Shown: piece by piece, positions 24,297 to 35,316 of the stretch
Numbering within the stretch: position 1 is the stretch's first letter
Layout of the letters: the number at the start of each line of letters is the position of its first letter
NCBI RefSeq assembly: GCF_000219625.1
Contig: NC_018215.1
Coordinates: forward strand, 2,046,001 to 2,110,000
Source of the DNA: Zymoseptoria tritici IPO323
Taxonomy: Eukaryota; Ascomycota; Dothideomycetes; Mycosphaerellales; Mycosphaerellaceae
Direction of reading: 5' to 3'
DNA length: 64,000 nt
Position numbers and translations under genes: made by a program
The notes under the pieces: model-generated
Database searches by the model: none
What the model was told of the DNA's origin: nothing
The model's input: only the letters and a program-made list of their open reading frames with translations

Positions 24297-26538
24297 ATGG
24301 CTGCCGCGAAGAAGCAATCGCCTGCGAAGGCGGCTGCCGCCAAAAAGGCGAAAGCAACGTCGTCTCCTGAACCTGGTCCTTCGACAAGATCTTCGCCTCG
24401 CAAAAAAGCCGCCTCTCCTGCGAAGAAAGCTTCGTCTCCTGCAAAGAAGGCTGCCTCTCCCGCAAAGAAAACAGCTTCACCTGCAAGAAAAGCTGCATCA
24501 CCGGCCAAGAAAGCTGCCTCGCCCGCAAAGAGAGCTGCATCACCAGTCAAGAAGGCCACCGCCACCAAAGTTCCCATGGTAGAATATACAGAAGCAAGAT
24601 TAGTCGATGGGTATTGTGGTACCAATGGCGGCAGTTTTTTGATTCGGAGTGTGACGCCAGCTGAGACGAAGTCCGCGCCGAGCAAAGTCACCAAGACCAC
24701 CAAAGCAAAGGCCAAATCGACCACAAGCCCCAACAAAGACGTTCTCAAGAAGCGCGGCCTGCTCGACGAAGACGACGATAACGATGACTCTACGCAGACC
24801 ACCGAGGAGGTCCTCGCCATGATCGATGGTCGGAAGCGTACGAAGTGGGACAAGATCATGGTCGATCTGCTCAAGCGCTGGGAGGACCGCGAATCCGGCA
24901 ACCTTGTCGAAGTCGAGGAAGTGCATGCCCCGTTTGAGGAAGAAGCCCGACTCTCGCAGTTGGGTCAACCGCTCAATTGCCATGCCAAGATCTACTGGCG
25001 ATTCCACCATGAGCTCAGGCCGATATTTCCCATGCAGGATGAATTCGATGAGATTGTGGCAGGTCTGCCGCATCAGTCAATCGAGCAGGCTGACGTGAAG
25101 CGAAAGTCTCCTTCGAAAGGTGCTGCTATCAAGCGATCTCCATCAAAGAGCCCGGCCAAGTCTCCCACTCGTGCTCACCACGAGCCGATCACCATGACTC
25201 GACCCATGCGCAGAAGTTCCAGCAAGTCGCCCGTCAAGGAAACCGCGCCGCGAAGTCCCTCAAAGGGCATAAAGACCGCCGAAGGCCTCGCAGGAATGCT
25301 GGACGAGTACGAAGAACTGACCAAGGACGGCTCGTCTGGGTCGCTCCTCATGAAAGCGACCGAGCAGCAAGCATACGAAGCGACGCTGGAGAACCTCGAC
25401 ACTCCTGAGCCGCCTACAGGTCTTCCGATCACCGAACAGCAATGGAGACTCGCCTGGTTCCATGGTGTCCGACGCGCTGGACAGGTCGTTCACGACTCCG
25501 ACTCGGCAGACGATGATGCCGGTCCCTCGACCGGTCGCTCAAAAGTTCGGTCCAGCCTGACAGCTACCAGGCCGAGTAAGACCCAACTGAAGGACCTGCA
25601 GCGCCAGTACAAGGCCCAGCCGCCTTCAAAGTTGTTCGGCCCAACGAACAAGAAACCTATAGCGAAGGGCAACTTTGAATCTCCAGGCCGCCGACTTCAC
25701 GGACAGTACAACCCCGTGCCAGTCCCGCCTCCATACCGAATGCCGAAGAAGCACGCCAATGAATTCAAGTCTCCCACCTCCGCCGAAAAGACCATGGCCA
25801 CCGCTCGTTCCCCAACCGCCTCTCCCGGCAAGCAGCAGACTCCCTCGCGAAGCACCGCAGCCACTACAGTGAAACCCGTCCCAACCCTTCAACCTGTCAG
25901 GACCAGCACTCTTCCCAATCCTCCACTTGTTGATGGCCGTGGTCCCGTCATCTCAGTCAACAATCCTCCGTACCTCCCCGGAACCGACAAACCCAACCCG
26001 TTTTTCGAATACATGCCAGCGCCGGAAGTCTGGCACCGCCGCATGCCGAACTTCTTCTCCTTCGGCGAGACGCCGTATATGGAGCAGGTGATGAGCGATC
26101 AGATCAACGAGGACCTTGCTCGTAGTAGGTATCGCCTTTACCCACTCCGACGCACACTTGCTAACATGAGGAACAGACCACGACGAACCCCGCCCCTCCG
26201 TACCAGACGCCACACCAGTCAGCGCCGGCTTCATCGATCGCTTCAAGTCGGGCGTCACGACCGCCGCCTCGGCCGTCCTAGGCCGTAGTGCATCTGCTAG
26301 CGCTGCGCCGGAGAGTCCTGCTAAGGAAAAGAGCCACAAGAAGGCACCCGCGGCGTTGAGGCCGACGATGTGGGCGTTGCCATATGTGAGCGATGAGGAG
26401 GTCTGGAAGCTTGTGGAGAAGGATTCGCACGGACCACGGGCAGGTGAGACGGATGAGGAGATGGAAGAGGTGCCGTCGCCGAGGAAGAGGAAGGCGGCTG
26501 CGGCGCATGCTGGGAGGGCGAAGAGGAGTCGGGGTTGA
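24297..26538 (+). CDS. Lys-rich nuclear protein with SPAKK repeats
   Basis: Predicted nuclear, chromatin-associated protein of 729 aa. Exons 24297-26124 and 26177-26538 join across a 52-bp intron with a GTAGGT donor; using the nearby alternative GTATCG donor would leave the wrong frame. The N terminus has about eight copies of a seven-residue AASPAKK unit (residues about 36-90, DNA about 24400-24565), like the DNA-binding tails of histone H1 and sperm-specific histones. Residues about 170-260 look folded (KRTKWDKIMVDLLKRWEDRE, HAKIYWRFHHELRPIFPM). More SPSK/SPAK motifs, a segment with QQWRLAWFHGVRRAGQ and a long Pro/Ser-rich part follow. A second folded-looking stretch near 585-620 (NPFFEYMPAPEVWHRRMPNF) and a basic end (PSPRKRKAAAAHAGRAKRSRG) with a probable nuclear localisation signal complete it. 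SPxK motifs are candidate CDK sites. I do not recognise the whole protein; function is inferred from composition only. Residues 94-120 differ in composition from their surroundings but no in-frame intron removes them. Confidence 0.72.
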
Positions 26539-26807
26539 GGAGGGAATGTGATGTCGTCAGTGGTACGCGGCTCTAAGGATGAGAGTCGGTGAGGTTGGCG
26601 GGAATCGTGGGTGGTGGCGTAATATCGTCCTGTCGTTTCTTTTCATTTGGACTCCGCAAGTCGCTGGGTACCAATCATCCCGCTCGACTCTTGCCGGTCA
26701 TCATAGCTCGTATCGTTTTTCCTTTCTTTAGACTTCTATCAGTAATGCAATGCAATTCGGTCTCCATTCAAGCTCGCTTTTCAATCAACGTTTCGTCAAG
26801 TCTCCGT

Positions 26808-28783
26808 TCAAGTCTTCACAATCTCTCCCGCCAGTTTACTCCTCGCGCGAATCGTTGGTCCGTACAGCAGTAATACCCAAGGTACGGTCGTGAGTAGGAA
26901 TCCTACACCTCCGAGGAAGCCACCTGCGCCCTGGAAGGTCATTTTGTTGAACATTTGGGTTGTGAATCTGGATGATCGGATTAGAAGTGGAGGTGAAGGT
27001 AAGACCGGAGGGCGACGTACAAAGGGAATGCGCCGGCCAGCATGTTGCGAGAGAAGGATTGTGCGGCGAGCGCACTGCTGGCGTAGCGGTGGTAGGAATC
27101 TGCGAGGTAATTGAAGACGGCGAGGTAGATGCTGAAGATGCCCTGTTCGTGCCAATTTAGCATTCTTCAGGACACTCAGGAGGTAATGGTGTTGAGAAGA
27201 CATACCATTGTGGAACATCCCAAGCCCAAGGTCGGCACGATCCAATGTATGCCGGGGTACGCTCCAGTAATACACAGCCAAAGACATCCAATCGGCAGCA
27301 AAGCGGATTCGACACAAGCGAAGTAGAGTCGACCTTCAGGACTGTCCAATAGAGCGACTTGGCTCGCCGGAAGGTACTTTCTCCCCAGATCTTCCTGGTA
27401 GATCGCCACCACAGCGAACAGTACACTGGCAACACACGTCGCCGCGAAGATGCCACCCACTTGCTCGATGTTGAAGCCATAAGTTCTCTCGAAGATCAAC
27501 GGCACGCTGGCAAAGGTCATGTAAAGGACACCCCACGAGAAGCTGACCCATAGACTGAAGAAGAACACGACCGGCTCGGTGACGAGCATGGTAAAGGGAC
27601 GCAAGAGGGAGATTCGCAGCATGGTGGCGATACTGCTTCGTTCTTCGTCGGCGAGGACTTTCCATCGGATGCGCTGAGCGGTTTTCTTTTCCGGCGAGGA
27701 GGTGTTCGAGGGCGGCATCATGACGCCTGGATAGCCAGCTGCTTCGAGGCTCTCGTACCATTTGTTCAAGGCCTTTGCTTTGCGAGAGAGGAGTACCGAG
27801 CCGCGCGTTTCCTTGAAGAAGAGGATGACAGCGATCATTACAGCGCCGTCCAGGATGACCTGGTGGTAGAATATCCAACGCCATGTCGTCCTGTTGGCAA
27901 TGAATCCACAGATAAGTGGTCCGAAGCCAGTACCCAACAGAGCAGCCGCCGAGAACCTAAAACAGAAGGTAGAAGGGTTAGCAATAGTTCGGACGGACAT
28001 AAGGGCAGACTGAGACCTGCTGGCATAGCCCGAGAGACAATCTCGGACAGCTACAGGCGTTCTACCCTTCGATTTTTCTTACAGTGTCATTGGCGTATTC
28101 CTATCCTGGGCGTGGAAGATATCGCTCACAACACCGCCGACCATTGTACTAAAAGTACTGCTCATTGCTCCGGCTAGGAACCTGTTCACCAACTCGCCTA
28201 CGAAGGTGGGGGTGACTGCGCACACGATTTGGAAGACGACGAACAACAGTCCGGTGACGACGAACACAGGTCGTCTGCCGTTGATTTCAGAGAATGGCGC
28301 GAGGAACATGGGCGCGATTGCGAAGCCGCAGGTGAAGGTCGTGATTCCCACCAAGACGGCTACGCGCGAGACGTTCCATTCTGAGGCCATCTGTGCGACT
28401 CCAGGACTATATGCGCCTGAGTTGTATGCGGCGATGAAGGTGACGAGACAGGAGAGCCCGGTCATCATGCGCTTTCGTGCGCTGGACCAGAGGAAGGGCG
28501 AGGTATATTTCTTCAAGTCTGGACATTGTGGAGGCGGCTCTGCTCGTGAATTGGGAGCTGACTGTGAGAGATGTGCGGGTGATGGCATTTCTGTTTCGAA
28601 CTCGAGATAGTGCCAGACGATGTCGTTGTCGTCTTCGGAGCCGTCGCCATCCTCTGCGCCGAAAGTGCTGGTCGAATCGCTCTTGTCGCGTTTGTCTTCA
28701 TCTTGAGCGACATCGGCTTCGGGTGTAAATGTCGAGTCTTCGGGCTTCTCAAGTGAGGAGAGGTGGACCTCTGGACAAGCCAT
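26808..28783 (-). CDS. MFS multidrug-type transporter (DHA1-like, 12 TM)
   Basis: Major facilitator superfamily drug:H+ antiporter of 577 aa, predicted in the plasma membrane. Four exons, 28783-28083, 27956-27206, 27142-27021 and 26967-26808, join in phase with GTAAGA, GTATGT and GTACGT donors; intron 1 is 126 bp. A polar, acidic cytosolic N terminus of about 95 residues precedes the first helix (MMTGLSCLVTFIAAYNSGAY). The motif A region appears as LAPFSEINGRRPVFV, and motif C in helix 5 as LLGTGFGPLICGF, typical of 12-helix DHA1 exporters. The middle loop (residues about 310-360) carries NKWYESLEAAGYPGVMMP. The last exons give SIYLAVFNYLADSYHRYASSA and FQGAGGFLGGVGFLLTTVPW. A role in efflux of toxic compounds is the family expectation; the substrate is unknown. 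No secondary-metabolite cluster is visible around it. Confidence 0.92.
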
Positions 28784-30653
28784 GGTAATTCACGTGGACA
28801 CAACCAAGACTGTGCATGAAGGAAGAAGGGGAGGGAAAGTCAGAAATGAGATCAAAGATGCAAACGCGACAGGGCGTCACATCATCAGTCATGTCGTGAA
28901 AAGACGGGGTGCCGATCCTTTGATACCGTTAACCGAGACGAGGACAACGTGGGCTTTAACCTTAGCCTATCCGTACTCCCGATGCGCAAGAAGGACGGAA
29001 GTCTATTCATCCAAGGACATCATCATCGTGAATGACTGTCGATGAATGGTGATCGCTTTTTGCGGCTCCAGGCCTACTCGGTCTGGAGGGTGAAGTTGTC
29101 CTTCATGCTCCACCGTTCACAGTCAGTCCTATCGACTTGAACTCTGCCTGGAGAAGGACAGCATCTGCACGAGAAGCGCCACGGAGACAGCAGTCCGAAA
29201 TCGCTACTGAAAGTGCGGTCATGAGGGACCTTGTCCACGTCCACATACGTCCAGGCAAGCTTCGTGAACGGCTCACGGCTGCAGTTGTCATTGGCCTGTT
29301 GGATATCCGACAAGGATTGCAAGGCCGAAACTCGTCCGAAGCGAGAATCGTGCGTCCAATAGAACTGACATATGGTCAGTGAAGAGCAGGTCAGGTACGT
29401 GGGATCCTGGGGCGGAAGAGAGAGAGCGCCCTGGCGTCTGCGGTGTTGAAGAGCATGAGGTAGCCATGGTGAGAGCATGTGCCCGCTGCATTGTCGCTGT
29501 TGGAGTCGGACTTCGCAAGCGTATCAAAGCCGGTCAAATCTGCGAGGAATCCATCGATCTCAGCGGTTTCCTCACCTCGTGCGTCGGCCTTGCCTTTCAA
29601 CTGCGTCGTCGCTGTCGTGGATGGATTTGCTGTGCACAACGTCGAGAGGCAAGGCAAGATATCGATGCCGTATCATGGTGAGGGAACACATGAAGTCAGG
29701 CGATACGAAGACACCCCTGGATCATGATTGCCACGAGGCGAGGACAATCGTAGCAGGGTAGCTCTCCTCGTCGATTTTGTGCTCATCCAAAGTGCTGCCT
29801 TGTTCTGAACGTCGCTTTGTCGCTTGCTGGTCGCAGAGAACAAACGTTGGTCAACTTGACACACGACGGGACGCAGGTCCGCCGGAAGTACAGCGAAGGG
29901 AGGCCACTTTGCCCTTACACGACAGCTGTCGAACCCTTGCAAGAGCCGGGCACCTCACTCTGCAGATCCCTTGGAGGGCTCGACTGTCGCCTGGTATTAT
30001 CCCCCTGTACGGTCGCCCAAAGCAGTCTATGAAGTCTGGGGGCAAAGCTTTCGCTGACCGTAGGCTGGGATCTAGAACTAATAAACTTCCAGCCAGGAAC
30101 CACCGGTCTAGACGCAAATTGGAAGGCATGCAAGGCACTGCCATTCACTTTATTATTCTTCAGCAACGCCACGAGAGGCAGTATAGCGAGGCTACCGACG
30201 AGAGGGATAATCCCATATCGAGGAAGCCCGAAGAGAACACTACTCAAGCAAGATCGTCCGCTCATGCCGACACGTTCTGTCCAAGTTGTTCTACCACACG
30301 AGGACCAGAAATTTGACCGGCATTATGCTTACTGCGATACGAACTGTAATTGCAATCAGGCCTTGATCCCTCGTCGCAATGAAAGCAGCCGGAGAAGCGT
30401 GGACACGGCGCCTGGGTTTCTCTGGCTAGTTCTGAAGCCCTGTAAGAGCATTGGACGAACCATCGTGTCCGGAGGTCGATGGCCTGTTTGAAGGTCGTTT
30501 GCCAGTTCGGCCCTGGCACATCTCCTGAGCGCTATCAAAACCCTCTCGGTCCCTCGTCTGTCTTTCTCTCTCTTCCTTCCTCAATCCTCGTCGCAATTCC
30601 ACCGCCGGCTCGCTCATTCCAAAACTTTCAACGAAAAAGACACTCGAGGCACG
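28784..30653. other. spacer with unresolved coding fragments
   Basis: About 1.9 kb between the head of the MFS gene and the small secreted protein gene. The left part (28784-29070) is the MFS promoter side. The centre contains the minus-strand coding-like pieces listed separately at 29074-30265. The right end just before 30654 is CT-rich, as expected for a promoter or leader. Confidence 0.4.
29074..30265 (-). pseudogene. possible decayed or multi-exon hypothetical gene
   Basis: Several minus-strand frames here have protein-like composition but do not join into one gene. From the 5' side they are: 30265-29915, with a hydrophobic segment (YGIIPLVGSLAILPLVALL); a short stretch near 29755-29790 reading DEHKIDEESYPATIVLASW; 29657-29391 (EIDGFLADLTGFDTLAKSDS, SHHGYLMLFNTADARALSLF); and 29400-29110 within the 29478-29074 frame (QFYWTHDSRFGRVSALQSLS, TKLAWTYVDVDKVPHDRTF). 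I found no consistent set of GT-AG introns that links them in phase, so this may be a decayed gene or one with introns I cannot place. No family was recognised. An antisense chance frame on + (29777-30316) covers part of it. Confidence 0.25.
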
Positions 30654-31015
30654 ATGAAGCTCGCTATCTCCCTCTCGCTCGCTACGGCCATGTTCTTCGC
30701 CATCGGCCACGCCGGCTCAACCGTCCATCTGAACAACAAAAAGACAAACTACGTCCGCTGCGACAACGTTGCCGAGGCCTGGGCGAAGCACGTCTGCAGC
30801 ACATGGAGCGGCGACTATGTAAGTCTCATCTCGACTGGGCGGTTGTCACGCAGTATCCGAAGTTGTTTGCTGATTTTCTCCTTTCTCCAACACAGCAAGG
30901 AAACAACGCCTGCTGCCTTCCATACATCGACATCGACGGCTACACGTATGACTGTGCGGCCAATGACAAACACCCCAATGCAAAACCGGCGTACGATGGA
31001 AAGTGTCAAGCCTAG
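30654..31015 (+). CDS. small secreted cysteine-rich protein
   Basis: Predicted secreted protein of 94 aa. Exons 30654-30818 and 30896-31015 join across a 77-bp intron (GTAAGT donor, CAACACAG acceptor) between Tyr55 and Gln56. The first 20 residues (MKLAISLSLATAMFFAIGHA) form a signal peptide. The mature part of about 74 residues has six cysteines (C36, C48, a CC pair near 61-62, one near 75 and one near 92), enough for three disulfides, and aromatic/Gly-rich surroundings (YIDIDGYTYDC). I do not recognise a family. Size, signal peptide and cysteine content are those of candidate effectors or antimicrobial proteins of fungi, but this is inference from architecture only. The CT-rich sequence just upstream fits a strong fungal leader. 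Without splicing the frame ends in an unrelated tail. Confidence 0.75.
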
Positions 31016-31945
31016 AGTGTTCGACCCGATTAAACGGTGGAGGCAGGAGGAGGCATGAATGGCACTCGAGGAGCGGAAGTCTCGGTCTGTGCTACCAATA
31101 ACACCAACGGAGGGTTCAGGATTCATCCTCGTCAGACCGAAGAGACTTGGACAGAGCTACAAATTACGATGGTGGACGCTGCGATTCTCCGGACAAACAA
31201 AAGCATGTTCTCATCCTTCTACCGCTTTTCCCTCCTCTATGTCGCGATGTCCCTGTATTCCGAAGCCTCACGTCCCACCAAAGACCAGTTGAACAGTGGA
31301 GGATTCATGTGTATTCCAGTGCTGCGTTTTGTATGGGTCAGCCATGACCTCAATATTGTCGACGGTATGTCCAACAACAAGAAGCCGGAAATAGGCCGAC
31401 CTGCACCTTCAACAATGATCGCGCTGGAGAAGATATTGCAAAGAGCTTCGCCAGAGATATCCTGCTCTTCCTCCTCTACGAAGATCTGCAAAGGTTGAAA
31501 AAGCTGGTGCTCTTATAGTGCCCGACTTCGCACATTCAGGAACCACTTTCCACGATATTGTCGGCATCGTCCAGCAGCAAGGCGGTCTCAACTTATGCCA
31601 CTTCTCTACTTCGATCGCCGTCTGGAATAGATTTGAAGCCATCGTCTACTGCGAGACGGACGGCTGTCTGCGGCGCTGTACACAACATATCAAGCGTGAG
31701 GTCTAGATCTTTCCATCCCGGCGTGATTGTTCATCACAGCAGTGATCTTGGCCCCATTGTTGCCCCCACCATTGCCAGGGTCGATGGCGTGCTTGACCCC
31801 TCCAAAACTTTGCCTTCGCCCATTGATGAGCTGCTTCATCAGCACCGAGGACAACTTTTCTTTCTTCTGACTGAACATCAACCTCACACGCACGACCAAC
31901 CTCAACAACAACACATTACACACACACACACCAATCACCGCCATC
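31016..31945. other. intergenic spacer upstream of peroxiredoxin
   Basis: About 0.9 kb with short frames on both strands (31037-31498 on +, 31237-31491 on -) that lack recognised domains. Just before the peroxiredoxin start, 31870-31945 is CA-rich with a short AC run near 31917-31931, typical of a leader. No gene is supported, although the 31237-31491 minus frame (MQIFVEEEEQDISGEALCN...) is mildly protein-like. Confidence 0.4.
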
Positions 31946-32819
31946 ATGTCGACCGCTCCTCTCCGCCTCGGCAGCATCGCCCCCAACTTCGACGCCGACA
32001 CCACCTCCGGCCCCATCAACTTCCACGACTTCATCGGCGACTCGTGGGTCGTCCTCTTCTCCCACCCCGAAGACTACACTCCCGTCTGCACCACCGAGCT
32101 CGGCGCCTTTGCCAAGCTCGAGCCCGAGTTCACCAAGCGCGGCGTCAAGCTCATCGGTCTCTCCGCCAACACGGTCGAGTCCCACGGCGGCTGGATCAAG
32201 GACATCAACGACATCTCGGGCTCGCAGCTCAAGTTTCCCATCATTGGAGACAAGGAGAGGAAGGTGGCTTTGGCCTACGATATGATTGATCATCAGGATG
32301 CTAGTAAGATAATGACACATTGTGAGGGAGGGGTGTTGCGGACGGAATTTGCGAGCTCTTTTGGTGGCTGAGAGTTGTGGCAACGAGGGGAACACGAAAG
32401 ATTGCACACGATCAGCCGACGGAAGAGCTCCCAAGATCCATACCTCGACACACCTCTTCTTGACCTCGAAATCACATACTGACAACCTCCTCCCAGCCAA
32501 CGTGGACGAGAAGGGCATCGCCTTCACCATCCGCTCCGTCTTCATCATCGACCCCAAGAAGACCATTCGTCTTATACTATCTTACCCTGCAAGCACGGGC
32601 CGCAACACCGCCGAAGTCCTCCGCGTGGTCGACTCGCTCCAGACCGGCGACAAGCACCGCATCACCACCCCGATCAACTGGGTCCCCGGTGACGACGTCA
32701 TCGTTCACCCCAGCGTCAAGAGCCCCGAGGCCGAGAAGCTGTTCCCGAAGATGAACGTCGTGCGGCCATACCTCAGATTCACGCCGCTGCCAAAGGAGGA
32801 GACGAGCGCGGCGGTTTGA
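31946..32819 (+). CDS. PRX1: 1-Cys peroxiredoxin (Prx6/PRX1 type)
   Basis: Thiol peroxidase of 226 aa reducing hydrogen peroxide and alkyl hydroperoxides. Exons 31946-32303 and 32497-32819 join across a 193-bp intron (GTAAGA donor; CTGAC branch site and CCTCCCAG acceptor), giving HQDATNVDEKG at the join. The catalytic block HPEDYTPVCTTE lies near residues 39-50, with the peroxidatic cysteine inside PVCTTE; no resolving cysteine of the 2-Cys type is seen. Further family features are FIIDPKKTIRLILSYPAS, TTPINWVPGDDVIVHPSV and the C-terminal YLRFTPLPKEE, the last belonging to the longer 1-Cys subfamily. Yeast Prx1 is mitochondrial, but here the N terminus (MSTAPLRLGSIAPNF) shows no obvious presequence, so the protein may be cytosolic. 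The symbol refers to the closest yeast family name. Confidence 0.93.
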
Positions 32820-35316
32820 CTGGGAGATGTCATGTTTCAGGATGCATGGGAGAGCGAGTGGGGAAGACGGGTGGTTTGATGGGGTGAGATCGTGCACCTT
32901 GTCGTCCCTGTGGAGTCCGAATCCACCACCATGTATCTCTGGAACCAGATGGTACAGACGAAGATGGTCGATTAGCGGTAGATATTGGAATCAAAAGCTC
33001 TTTGATACACAAAGACTTCCTCTGCGCTGTCTACATGACCGATCTGCAGAACGTCCTTACACGCCAGAGCACCGGGCTAGCCATGTGAGCGTGCGACGCG
33101 AACTATCGCCAGCCTAGTGAAGATCAAGAGCAATTCACAACAATGTTAATTCCAATCCCAACGGAAGTCTACAACATGTCCAACAACGAAGTCTCGTAAG
33201 AGCATTTCACCCACGGAGCTGACATCTTATACTTCATCAGGGGCACCAGAAATGATGATCTCGGGGTAAGGCCATGATGTCTCACCCCCACCACGGTTGT
33301 CTGGATAACCGTTGAGAAATCCGCAGACCGATCCAGGCACCAAAAAAGGATATGTTTGTTTATACTTTTGATAGATTGCATCGCTTCGTTGGTATTGAAG
33401 AGGGCTGAAACAAGTTTGGAAGTATGGAGTGCACGTGTGCTGTGCTGCGGATACCCGTGATGAGTTCGCTCGAGCGCTCGCAGCAACTTCCGTCCTCGCA
33501 ATATCCATCCGACAAGTCAAACCGCGCCGTGAGCATGGTGATTCGCGATCGACGACGGGAGCGTATCGCATCAATTTTCCACGCGAGAATGATAGCACAG
33601 ACCCCTTGGCGCGACAAACATGTGGTTATAGATTATTCTCTTCTTCTCTGGCTCTCGCCGAAAGCAGGGTGATGAGCCGATCCTCTTCACTACTGCGTGG
33701 TAAGCTAAAAAATCGCAAGTCCAAGGGAATCCTCAATCCGGACTCCGCGCAGGCGAGACACGGCCGGTCTGGACTGCGGTCTACATGCACTTTCATGCAG
33801 GACAAAGTGTATTGACCTGTTTTGTGCTTTGCTTTCTCTCTCGGTCAGTTCGGCGAGCTTTTCGTGGGGAGTTTTTGTGGATTTTCCGGATTTTTTTTGG
33901 GCTTTGATGATCTCTTCTTCTCGAGGCGGGAGGGTGCGTGCGTGCTTCCGGACGGGTGTTTTTGGTTTTTTTTTGATTGACATCTGCTAATAATCTTGCT
34001 TCAACGGCGGGATGTACAGTGCGTGAACGACCGTTTGTGTACCTGCTTGTAGTTCTGTATGTAAGTAGCCGATTGACGGGAGGGAACGTGGATGTGTGTG
34101 TTTTGTTGTTGTTGATGCTTGTTCAAATGTAATCTCCCACCCGATGGATTATGATGAGGCACGGCTTGGTATCATGATTGCAGGATTATATGGCACCACA
34201 GTGCTCCCCACGATGGCAATGCTTCGAAGGATGGAGACATCACATCGCAGTAGTCGATGGAAGCGAGACGGTGGACCGGTGGACCTGTCGGATTGATCAT
34301 TGATGACAGCCAAAAGATTCCTTGCCCTGGTTTGCACGGGAGGAAGAGTTGCCCTTGCTTCCGGAAATCGACGCTTAGCCCAACGCGGTCTAGTTCACGG
34401 CTCTTCCAAACCGCACCTGGAAATGCGCTGCTTTTTGGTGAGGAAAAACAAAGGGTGGGAATGTGTTGCTTCGGATTGATTCACCACACACAGCCACACT
34501 ATTGCACTATTGTCCATGATTGTACGCCCGGTCTCTGCTCTCCCACGATTCCCACACGCCTCGACTCCGGCCCAGCTCAACCAAAGGTGTGTATGATGTC
34601 TCCTTCCAGCGTGTCATATCTACACCGTGCCTCCCTCTCCCCCTTCGCACGCGAGCAGAGCAGTTTCCCTTGCCGGCGAGTGTCCACTACTGCGCAATCA
34701 CATCCTCCACGAAGAGGCACAGGCCAGCTCATCGTCCACTTCCGCCCGTTGTCCTCTGCCCGCGCCACACGACCTGTATCCTGCCGAAACTTGCCTCCAT
34801 TGCTCTTCCTTCCAAGAAGAAGATCCGACGGCGTGGCACGCACTACCTGGCCACCTGCATACGGCTTCCACTGCAACCTGCATACGGCTTCCACTGCAAC
34901 ACCCTTCCGCCTGCCAGCTCCCACCTCGCCGGGCTCGCCGAAATCCACCCTCTCTGCTTCACTACTGCACATCCCGGCGCAGGGAGATTTGCCCTCGCTG
35001 TGCCGACCGACTTGTCGAGGAACGCCTTGCACACGACCATCACCCCTCCACTTCCAACGGCTGTCGTGATGTGAATGCGCATGGAACCAATCAAAACTCC
35101 ACCGTGCCCCCAGCATCACTCCTTCCTCTGCCCTTTCCCCTTTCGCTGGTAAACCATACCGTTGACCTCTTGCATTTCCATCATCATCGTTGCATCTCAT
35201 CTGCTCTGCACCCGCGTTGACGCTACCGCGGCTGTTCCCATCCATCAATAATACATTTCACATTCCAAACCCGCCCGAGCCACCGCTTTCGCGTGGCCAC
35301 CCAACGCTGACCAGAG
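32820..35316. other. long spacer and leader of the Kelch gene
   Basis: About 2.5 kb with no supported gene. A minus frame at 33705-33983 is Lys-rich (MSIKKKPKTPVRKHARTLPP) and sits over T-rich DNA, so it is probably compositional. T-rich tracts lie at 33890-33980. From about 34540 the sequence becomes C/T-rich with short repeated blocks and runs into the Kelch gene start; this is probably its promoter and long leader. A perfect 23-bp tandem duplication is at 34854-34899. Confidence 0.45.
34854..34899. repeat. perfect 23-bp tandem duplication
   Basis: Two adjacent identical 23-bp units (34854-34876 and 34877-34899), beginning CCTGCATACGGC. They lie in the C-rich region upstream of the Kelch gene, in probable promoter or leader DNA. 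A recent replication slippage is likely. Confidence 0.8.

Noticed and set aside
23879..24901. 340-aa minus-strand frame with Ala/Phe/Gly repeats
   Set aside because: It is the antisense of the SPAKK repeat gene; the repeats and lack of stops are a consequence of the Lys/Ala/Ser codons on the plus strand.
33705..33983. Lys-rich 92-aa minus-strand frame
   Set aside because: Sits over T-rich DNA; basic composition follows from this and no exon partner was found.
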